From contig NZ_FOAP01000006.1 of NCBI RefSeq assembly GCF_900109545.1, positions 124,001 through 188,000 on the forward strand: 64,000 nt of DNA, written 5' to 3'. Origin of the DNA: Stigmatella aurantiaca (GTDB lineage: Bacteria; Myxococcota; Myxococcia; Myxococcales; Myxococcaceae). The notes below the pieces were generated by a model. The model was not told the DNA's origin, did not search any database, and saw nothing but the letters and a program-made list of their open reading frames with translations. The position numbers and the translations under genes were made by a program. Of this stretch, positions 16,888 through 25,000 are shown piece by piece. Position 1 is the stretch's first letter. Each line of letters opens with the position of its first letter.

Positions 16888-18606
16888 ATGCATGGCCGTC
16901 GCGTCCTCTCTCCAGTCCTCCTTCTTGGCGCAGGAACCGGCGAGGCCACCTGCGGAATCCTCTACCTGGCGGGCTACCTGCGCCGGAACGGCATCGAGGC
17001 CTTCGTCCGGCTCTACGACGCGGACGAGACCGAGGAAGAAGTCGTGCGCTCGCTCGAAGCCCTGGTCGCCCGCGTACGGCCCCGGCTCGTCGGGATCAGC
17101 CTCAAGTGGTTCCACCACGTCCACCGCGCGTTGCTCCTGGCCCGGACGCTGCGCCAGATCGACCCCGGAATCCGGATCGTCGTGGGCGGGAACACCGCGT
17201 CGTACTGGTGGCGGGAGCTGCACGCGTTCGACTGCATCGATCACATCGTCCTGGGCGACGGCGAACGGCCCCTGCTGGCGCTCTGTGAGGGGGACCCCTC
17301 TCCTCCCAATTGCGTGACCCAGACTCCGGAGGGAACCGCGCAGCGGCGGCCCCTGGAGTACGTGCAAGGGGCCACCAACAGCGAGGACGTCTACTACTCG
17401 CACTTCAGCGACATCTTCCTGAGCCGCCAGGACCTTCATGCCTTCTCGGGCTGGGTCGCGCCCGGCAAGGGCTGCGGCGAGAACTGCCTCTATTGCGGTG
17501 GGGCCCGCGGCAACCAGAAAGCCGCTTTCGGCCGCGCGAAGCCGTTCCTGCGGTCCGAGGACAGCGTGCGCCGCGACCACCAGGAGATCTCCCAGAAGAC
17601 CTGGCAGTTCCGCTACGACTTCTCGGGAAGCTCCGCGGAGTTCCTGCAAAACACCTGGGCGGGCGTCGATCTCTCACGCCACGCCTGCACCTACTTCCTG
17701 TGGGGGGTGGCCCGGATGGAGCTCATCGACGCGCTGGCCCAGACCTTCGAGCGTGTCCACATGGTGCTCGACATCGGGTGCTTCTCGGAACAACAACGGC
17801 ACGAGCAGATGCGCCGCGGCCTGCTCAAGCCCTGTGCCTCGGACCGGGAGCTCCTCGAACTCATCGACAACTGCCGCCGCCACCCGAACCTGGACGTCGA
17901 GATCTCTGGAATCGCGGGCCTCCCGTTCGCCAGCGCCGCCACGCTCAAAGAGGAAGTCCGGCTGGTGGAGCGCGTCATCAGCCTCGACTGCGTGGTGGGC
18001 TACCAACGGCTCGAAGCACAGCCGGGGGCACTCGTCACCGAGCACCCCGCGCGGTTCGACATGGAGACGGAAGCGCGGACCTTCGCGGAGTTCCTCGAGT
18101 ACTTCGAGCAGCGCGAGCCCGGCGAGGTGACGGTGCCCATGCTGCGCTTCCGCGACACGGCGCTCGAAGAGGCGGTGCAGCGCACCTCGGAGCATGTGGA
18201 TGCGCTCGCCTGGAAGCACCGGGACGCGAAGCGAAAGGTCCCGATCAACGGCCGCACGCGCCTGCGGAATACCGCGCCCTCGACGCTTCAGTTCAAGCTC
18301 GGGGATTGGCTGGGATTGCACCGGGTTCCCGCGAAGGTCGCGCAGGAACAGGTGACCGTCGTGCGGTCGATCGACGGAACAGGCATGGCCTGCGCCCCCT
18401 CCGTCAGCCCACGAAAGTTCACGGACCCGACGCTGGATCAAGGTGAGGAGGGGAAGATCCTCCTGACCACCCTGGCGGCCTTCGAGCAACCGACGACGGT
18501 CGCCAGCGCGGTGGCGCAACTGGGCGCGAAGGCAAGGCTCGATCCGGGCTCGGCGCGCGAAGTCATCGACCACCTCGTGGACGGGCGCTTCCTGCAACCC
18601 GCGTGA
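16888..18606 (+). CDS. B12-binding-type radical SAM enzyme
   Basis: About 572 residues from the ATG at 16888 (an in-frame TTG at 16816 is an alternative). Residues 1-150 form a B12-binding-like Rossmann domain (GILYLAGYLRRNGIEA... VVGGNTASYWW... IVLGDGE) that lacks the DXHXXG cobalt-ligand motif. The radical SAM core follows with CGENCLYC (CX3CX2C) binding a 4Fe-4S cluster that cleaves S-adenosylmethionine. The C-terminal 90 residues look like a small helical or winged domain (LTTLAAFEQPTTVASAVAQLG). The substrate is unknown; such enzymes methylate or rearrange unactivated carbons in natural products and RiPPs. The M48 protease gene begins 46 bases downstream. Confidence 0.85.
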   Translation: MHGRRVLSPVLLLGAGTGEATCGILYLAGYLRRNGIEAFVRLYDADETEEEVVRSLEALVARVRPRLVGISLKWFHHVHRALLLARTLRQIDPGIRIVVGGNTASYWWRELHAFDCIDHIVLGDGERPLLALCEGDPSPPNCVTQTPEGTAQRRPLEYVQGATNSEDVYYSHFSDIFLSRQDLHAFSGWVAPGKGCGENCLYCGGARGNQKAAFGRAKPFLRSEDSVRRDHQEISQKTWQFRYDFSGSSAEFLQNTWAGVDLSRHACTYFLWGVARMELIDALAQTFERVHMVLDIGCFSEQQRHEQMRRGLLKPCASDRELLELIDNCRRHPNLDVEISGIAGLPFASAATLKEEVRLVERVISLDCVVGYQRLEAQPGALVTEHPARFDMETEARTFAEFLEYFEQREPGEVTVPMLRFRDTALEEAVQRTSEHVDALAWKHRDAKRKVPINGRTRLRNTAPSTLQFKLGDWLGLHRVPAKVAQEQVTVVRSIDGTGMACAPSVSPRKFTDPTLDQGEEGKILLTTLAAFEQPTTVASAVAQLGAKARLDPGSAREVIDHLVDGRFLQPA

Positions 18607-18652
18607 GAGGCCCCGGGGGGCCGCGTGGTAACGTCCACCGTGACACGCCCTC

Positions 18653-20527
18653 ATGCGCCATTCCCTGACCATCTCCAGCTTCTTCCGCGTCTACGCGCTG
18701 CCTGCCCTCTGGCTGTTCGCGCTTCCGCTCTTCGGCCTGTGGTTCTCTGGCCACGCCACGTCCCGCTTCGACCGGGACGTGCTCGACACCCTCGAACGCC
18801 AGATTTCCCAGGATGCGGAGCTGGAGGAGGCGCGGCGGCAGGAACTGCTGGGCTTCTTGCGCGCCACCCCGGCTTCGGTGGCGTGCCTCTCCACGGGGGA
18901 GGAGCTGGAGGGGTTCCGCGGAACCCTGGGCGAGGCGTGCTCGGACGTGCGGCAGTACCAGTGGATGCACCGCCTGGCGCTCGCCTCGGTGGCGCTGGGG
19001 CTGCTCTCCGCGGGGGTGGCCCTCCTGTGTGCCCTGATGGCGTTTGTGTCGCGGCCCTTCCAGTACGGCAGCTTCGCCGTGGGCTGGAACGTGCTCCGGC
19101 TCACCGGGGCCCTGCAGACGCTCGCCCAGGGAGGGCTGGCCGTCTGGCTGTCCTACTGGATCACCGCGGTGTGGTTCGAGCGCTACTACCCGAAGCTCAT
19201 CGTCATGGCCGGCATCCTGGCGGCCTTCGCGCTCTTCCACGTGGTGACCGCCATCTTCCGCCGCCCCGCCATGGACTTCGACGTGGAGGCGGAACGGCTG
19301 GAGGAGGCACACGCGCCGGAGCTGTGGGCCCATGTCCGCCGGCTGTGCGCATCACTCCAGACGCCTCCCCCGGACCACCTCCTCGTCGGCATTGACGCCA
19401 ACTTCTTCGTCACCGAGAGCGATGTGCGCGTTAACGGGCAGACGCTCACCGGCCGGACCCTCTACGTCAGCCTGCCCCTGCTGCGCCTGCTCAAGCGGTC
19501 CGAGGCGGAGGCCGTGCTTGCCCACGAGATGGGGCACCTCCTGGGCGGGGATACGGGCCACGGCAAGCGGCTCGCGCCCATGCTCGCGCACTTCGGCGGC
19601 TACCTTCAGGCGCTCCGGGCCGGTGGGCTCACGCTGCCCATCTTCCACTTCATGATGGCCTACCGGGGACTGTTCGAGCTCTCGCTCGGCCGCAGCCGGC
19701 GGGAAAGCGAGCTCGCCGCGGACCGGCTCGCGGCGAGCGTCACGTCGGGCCAGGACATCGCCCACTCGCTCGTGAAGGTCGGTGCGTACTCGAGCTTCCG
19801 GGACCACACGGAGGCCCAGCTGTTCGCGCTCAGCGAGCAACAGCAGACCGTGGCCATCGCGCAGCGGGTCGCGCTCGGCTTCACCGAGTACGCGCTCTCC
19901 GAGGACGTGCACCGCGACCTGCACGGCGTCGTCACGCCGCATCCGTTCGACTCGCACCCGCCCCTCGCCGCGCGCCTGGAGAACGTGGGACAGCGGCTCG
20001 AGCCGGCTGACGTGGCGAAGGTGCTGCTGGAGCCCACGGACGCCTCGTGGGCGAGCGCCATTCTGGAGGCGGACACCGTCGAGGCGCGGCTGTGGGGCGT
20101 GTACGAGGCACGCTTCTCGGAGGCGCATGACCTGTCACTGGCCTACCGCTACGAGCCCGCCACCGGGACGGAGCGGCAGCACGTGGAGAAACACTTCCCG
20201 CCCCTCACCTTCGAAGGCAAGAAGGCAGGGCTGGAGGTCCGCCTGGACTTCGCGCAGGTGAGCAGCTCGGAGTGGGCCGGGCCTGTCCGCCTTGAGCAGG
20301 TGAAATCCGCCAGCACCCAGGGAAGCCTGTTCAAGAAATACCTGCACCTGCAGCTCAAGGAGGGCGGCCTGTTCAAGGGCAAGCGCTCCATCTGCCTGAG
20401 CAAGCTGCAGGACGGGGACGGACTGCTCCAGGCCTTTGGGCACTACCTGGGACGCCACAGGGCCATGGAAGCGCACCGCGCCCAGCCGCCCCAGGAGCGC
20501 TCCAAGGACTCGCACCAGGCAGCCTGA
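18653..20527 (+). CDS. M48-family membrane metalloprotease
   Basis: A 624-residue protein. The N-terminal third has about four membrane helices (residues 10-30, 105-130, 145-175, 180-205). The zinc site is HEMGH at residues 291-295 with the third ligand Glu in RESELAADRLAA (about 350), the M48 signature. A long C-terminal soluble region (about 470-624) rich in charged beta segments has no family I recognise. Relatives such as HtpX degrade misfolded membrane proteins; others cleave specific peptides. Its place directly after the radical SAM gene makes a processing role for a modified peptide possible, but no precursor gene was seen. Confidence 0.87.
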   Translation: MRHSLTISSFFRVYALPALWLFALPLFGLWFSGHATSRFDRDVLDTLERQISQDAELEEARRQELLGFLRATPASVACLSTGEELEGFRGTLGEACSDVRQYQWMHRLALASVALGLLSAGVALLCALMAFVSRPFQYGSFAVGWNVLRLTGALQTLAQGGLAVWLSYWITAVWFERYYPKLIVMAGILAAFALFHVVTAIFRRPAMDFDVEAERLEEAHAPELWAHVRRLCASLQTPPPDHLLVGIDANFFVTESDVRVNGQTLTGRTLYVSLPLLRLLKRSEAEAVLAHEMGHLLGGDTGHGKRLAPMLAHFGGYLQALRAGGLTLPIFHFMMAYRGLFELSLGRSRRESELAADRLAASVTSGQDIAHSLVKVGAYSSFRDHTEAQLFALSEQQQTVAIAQRVALGFTEYALSEDVHRDLHGVVTPHPFDSHPPLAARLENVGQRLEPADVAKVLLEPTDASWASAILEADTVEARLWGVYEARFSEAHDLSLAYRYEPATGTERQHVEKHFPPLTFEGKKAGLEVRLDFAQVSSSEWAGPVRLEQVKSASTQGSLFKKYLHLQLKEGGLFKGKRSICLSKLQDGDGLLQAFGHYLGRHRAMEAHRAQPPQERSKDSHQAA

Positions 20528-20565
20528 GCACTCCTCGGGGCCCCATGAAATCCCAGCCCCCCGCC

Positions 20566-21975
20566 TCAGCCCTGCTTCGTGAACGTCAAGTGGTCGAGAT
20601 TGAAGGCATCCCCCAACCGCACCTGCAGGACGTGCGTCCCGGCTTCCAGACGCACCTGCGTGCTCACCGTCGTATACGTCTGCCATTCTCCGGTGTTCGG
20701 CACGGCAAGGGTCCCCACCTTCTGTCCATCCACCGCGAGGCGCAGTGAGCTGCCGTTGGCCGTCTGCGTCGCCACCCTCGCAGACACGGTGTACGTCCCA
20801 CTCGACGCCACATTCACGGTGTACTCCAGCCACTCCGCGGAGCTCACCCATCCAACGTGGTAGCCGCCCCCCGGAATCGCGCCGACATCCACCCCTTCGC
20901 CCAACCGGTACGCGCCTCCTTCGTTCTGGGGACTGCCGTCGCTGTACGCGACGCCCTGCCCGCCTTGGTCGTAGTCCTCGGCTTGAATGACGCCGGGAAT
21001 CGCGCGGGGGGAGCCGAAATACGGCGTGCCGTGCTGCTTCGTCTGCTTGACCAGCTGAATCGTGCCGTCGGCGTTGTAGTACAGCTTGTCAACGCTGACC
21101 GAGCGGAGCCAGTCGTTCCCGGACAGCATGCTCGTATGATAAAAGGCATACCACTCCCCCTTGTATTGCACGATCGAGCCGTGGTTCGTCGAGCTGTCGG
21201 TGGAGTCGATGTAGATGCCTCGATGCGTCCAGGGCCCGAGCGGGCTCGTGCTCGTGGCATAGCGCATGCGGTTGTGCTCGCCGTTCTGGTCGTGGTTGTC
21301 CGAGTACGACAGGTAGTAGAGCCCGTTGCGCTTGTGCACCCAAGAGGCCTCATGAAAATCGACCAGGCCCTGCATGGTTTGCATCTGGCCGTCGATCTCC
21401 ATCATGTTGGCCTTGAGCTTGCCACCCTTGGCGATGCCACCACCGCCGTAATACAGATACGCCTGGCCATCGTCATCGACGAACACCGCGGGGTCGATCA
21501 GTGACTCGAGCCCTGGAATGTAACCCTGCACGGTGAAGTTCGCGGCCGGCTGCGTGCTCGTCGCCACGCCGATCTTCCAGGTGGTGTTCCACTCCGTCCC
21601 ACTCGGGTGCGGAAAGTAGAAGTAATACACGCCGTTCTTGTAGGCCACGTCGGGCGCCCACATGAAGCCCCCCTCGGGCCGGCCCCAGGGCACATTGGAC
21701 GCACGCAGGATCTCTCCGTGGTCCACCCAGTTGACCATGTCGTGGGTCGAATAGACGTGGTACTGGTCCATGAGGTCCGCACCGCGCGGCGGGGCGATGT
21801 CGTGCGACGGATAGACGTAAAGCCGCCCGTCGGCCCAGACGTGCGCCGAGGGGTCCGCGGTGTAGATGTTGCGGAAGATCGGGTTGCGCGAACTCCCAAC
21901 GGTCTGAGCCTCGGTCGAGGCCGCGGCGAGCGATACGCCGGCGATCGCCAGCGACAGAATGCAACGCTTGGTCAT
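20566..21975 (-). CDS. secreted GH43 glycoside hydrolase with C-terminal CBM6
   Basis: A 469-residue protein. The ATG at 21975 has GAGGAGT about six bases upstream and begins a signal peptide (MTKRCILSLAIAGVSLAAASTEAQT). Residues about 28-330 are a five-bladed GH43 propeller: DPSAHVWADGRLYVYPSHD holds the base Asp, LIDPAVFVDDDG the middle Asp, and FHEASWVHKR the acid Glu. Residues about 340-469 are a CBM6-type beta-sandwich (IQAEDYDQGGQGVAY ... SAEWLEYTVNV). Members act on arabinoxylan or arabinan side chains (arabinofuranosidase or xylosidase). A 26-bp perfect hairpin or operator lies just upstream. Confidence 0.9.
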   Translation of the reverse strand: MTKRCILSLAIAGVSLAAASTEAQTVGSSRNPIFRNIYTADPSAHVWADGRLYVYPSHDIAPPRGADLMDQYHVYSTHDMVNWVDHGEILRASNVPWGRPEGGFMWAPDVAYKNGVYYFYFPHPSGTEWNTTWKIGVATSTQPAANFTVQGYIPGLESLIDPAVFVDDDGQAYLYYGGGGIAKGGKLKANMMEIDGQMQTMQGLVDFHEASWVHKRNGLYYLSYSDNHDQNGEHNRMRYATSTSPLGPWTHRGIYIDSTDSSTNHGSIVQYKGEWYAFYHTSMLSGNDWLRSVSVDKLYYNADGTIQLVKQTKQHGTPYFGSPRAIPGVIQAEDYDQGGQGVAYSDGSPQNEGGAYRLGEGVDVGAIPGGGYHVGWVSSAEWLEYTVNVASSGTYTVSARVATQTANGSSLRLAVDGQKVGTLAVPNTGEWQTYTTVSTQVRLEAGTHVLQVRLGDAFNLDHLTFTKQG

Positions 21976-21990
21976 GCATGACTCCTCAGG

Positions 21991-22016
21991 ATGCGGAAGC
22001 GCAATCGCTTCCGCAT
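21991..22016. promoter_or_regulatory. perfect inverted repeat in the GH43 leader
   Basis: ATGCGGAAGCG-CAAT-CGCTTCCGCAT: 11-bp perfect arms with a 4-base spacer, ending 16 bases upstream of the GH43 start codon and next to its ribosome binding site. It could be a LacI-type operator (half-site GAAGCG) or, in RNA, a hairpin controlling translation. Confidence 0.6.
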
Positions 22017-22088
22017 CCCTGGAATATCTGCCATCCAAGTTTTGGCCGTCAATCCGGCGATTGGAAAAATCGCCCGATTTTCACGCCC

Positions 22089-25000
22089 TTACGCAAAGGG
22101 TGCCCCGGCTCCGGTCTTTGCGGTCCCGCTGAGTGGAAGCTCCAGGGTGGCCACGGCGCCCAGGCCGGGGCCCTCGCTCTCGAGCGTGAGCCGGCCATTG
22201 AGGAGCTGGGCCGCCAAGGCGCTGGAGTGCAACCCGAAGCCGTGGCCGTCCTTGCGGGTGGTGAAGCCGTGAGAGAACAGCTTGTCTTTCACTTCGGCGG
22301 TGATTCCCACCCCATTGTCCACCACCTGGATGAACACGGCCTGTCCCTCCGCCCACAACTTCACCCACAGGGTGCGCGCCCCTTCGGGTATCGAGTCCAA
22401 CGCATACTTGGCGTTGTTGAGCAGGTTGATGATGACTTGCAACACCTTGTGCTTGTCCACCCTCACCTTGGGAACGGAGGACAGCTCCCGCTGGACGGAC
22501 ACCCCGTGACGCTGGAGCGCGGGCAGTTGGATCCGCAGGGCGTCCTCGATGAGCTGGGCCAGGTCGCACTCCTCCGTGATCAACGTGGTCCTGGCATACG
22601 TCTGCTGAACCTGGACGATGGCGCGGATGTGCTCGATGTGACGGCCCATGGCATCCATGTCCTCCATGAGGCGCGTCTGCTCGTGCACCAGCTCGTCCGC
22701 CAGCGCCGACAAATATTCCGGCAGCCGGCCGCCGCGAGCCCCCACGGCCAGGAATTGGGCCAGGCCCGCCCGGTTCTCCCGCAGCAGGGCCGTGGCCCGC
22801 TTCAACCGGCCCACGCGGGAGGCGCCCAGGGCCCGGCGCATCATCTCCAGGTTGACGACGGCACTGGTGAGCACATTGCCCACGTTGTGCAGCACGTTGG
22901 AGGCCACCTCGGACATGCCCACCTCGCGCGCGGTGTCCACCAGCCGGACCTGGGCCTGCTTGAGTTCGCGCGTGCGCTCCTCCACGCGCTGCTCCAGCGC
23001 CTCATTGGCCTGGCGGAGCTCCGCCTTGGCGCGCTGGACGTCCTCGTAAAGCCGGGCGTTCTCGATGGAGATGGCGGCCTGGGAGGCGAGATGGCCCAGG
23101 AGCGTCAGGCGGGCTGGGCTGAAGGCGTTGGTGGCCAGGTTGTTCTCCAGGTAGAGCGCCCCGGAGAACTGCTCCTGCCGCAACAGGGGCAGGCACAACA
23201 CCGACCGCGCCCCGCTCTGGGCCAGGTAGGCATCGGACGAGAAGGAATGGGGCTTGGAGGCATCGCCAATGAGCACATGCTCGCGCGTGCGCCGCACGTA
23301 GGAGAGCAGCGTCCAGGGAAGCCCGGGGTTTTCGCCCTCGGGCGAGGCATCGGAGAGGGCCGCCACCGTGAGCGTGTCTCCGTTGAGAAGCAGCAGGGCG
23401 CCCTTCTGGGCTCCAGCGTTCTCGATGGCCGCGTGCAGCAGCGTGGTGACCAGACGCTCCAGGACGATTTCACTGGAGACAGCCTGCTGCGCCTTGACGA
23501 CCGTGAGCGCGTCAATGCGGGCCGAGTCCGTGCTGTGGGTGGACAGTGACGCCTGGGTCTCCGCCAAGGCGGTGGGGGCGGGCCACAGGGACTCCAGGTG
23601 CTGGACCTTGCTCACCGCGCCCCACTGGCGGTAGGCCGCCCGGGCCTCCAGTGCGAAGGACTGGGCGGCGACGGGCGCCTGCCGCGTCCGCCAGAAGTTC
23701 GCGGCGAGCTCGTTGGCCAGTCCCACGTACTGGGTGGCTCCGTTCTCTCTCGCCGAGCGGATGGCCTCTTCAAAGCCGCGCGCCGCGGCATCCGGCCGGC
23801 CCTCGATGCGGGCCCGCTCCGCGGACACCATCCGCTCGAGGGCCAGGAAGTTCTCGGGGCAATGGCGCGCCCACTCCGCGAGCTGCTCCTGGTGACGCTG
23901 GATGTCCTCCAGAAACTGGCGCTGTTCCTCCGGCGTGGCGTCCTCGAAGCACGCGGCCAGGGTCAGGGCGCGGTAGACATGGAATTCGCGGGCGGGGAGG
24001 CTGCCGGCGGTGGTCCACAGGAACTCGCGGGCCTTGTCCGCCGCATGCCGCGCCTCCGCGTAGGCGCCGCACATGAACCTCGACTGGAGTTTGATGATCC
24101 AATAGGCGCTGCGCGAGCCCGTGATGCGCCCGGGCAGCCCTGCCTCGAAGGACTGCTCATCGAAGCCCTCCCCGTTCAGCGTGCCGAACGAGAGGGAGTG
24201 CCCGCGCATCTGCTGGATGTAGCGCTGCGCCACGAAGAGCAATTCCTGGGGCTCCAGGAACCCTGTCTTGCTCAAGAACTCGCCGCGCACGAGCGACTCC
24301 TGGTAGACCTCGTCCAGGTTGTGCCCCATGCCAAGGCGATTGGTCACGAAGTAGACGCTCAAGAAGGGAGGCGCCACGACGTCCCCCACTTGAAGCGCCT
24401 GCTGGAAGCCATCGAGGGCGAGTTCGTGCACCTTGGGCAGGGGCTGGGTCCAATAGCTGACGAACTCCAGGCCCATCACCACGCCGCCCCGGTGGCCGGG
24501 CAGGTTGTGCCGCTCGACGAGCGCGAGGGCGAGCCTCGCGAAGGCAAGGCCTTCCCAGTACCGTTTGAAGTACGCGCCGGTGACGATGCCAAACCAGGCA
24601 AACCCGGGCGCGGAGGCATCCACGAAACCGTGGCGGAGGGTGAGGGAGACCACCCGGCTCAGGAGGACAATGAGCAGGGGGTGGTGGGTGGGGTATGCGG
24701 TGATGCCGAGCTTGAACAGGGCGCTGACGACCAGCTTCATGTCCGGGCTGGTCATGAGGGGCAGCTCGATGAGGCTCTCGATGGGCCTTGTCCCCAACAA
24801 GGTCCATGCCTCCTCATGGGCGGCCACCGCCTCCTCCCAGGTGGGGTTCTCCGGCAGCGGCATGCCCAGCAGCGCCAGGCACTCCAAGATACAGGCCTGG
24901 CCCTGCTGGTACTCACTCGCGCTGAAGTGGGCATCCTGCCTCAACATGTAGACGGCGACGGCCTCCGAGCGGGTGCGCGCCCGGAGACGGAGTTCACCGG

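Noticed and set aside
22056-22074. GGCGAT/ATCGCC hairpin as terminator of the hybrid kinase gene
   Set aside because: Only a 6-bp stem, with no T-run in the direction of transcription.
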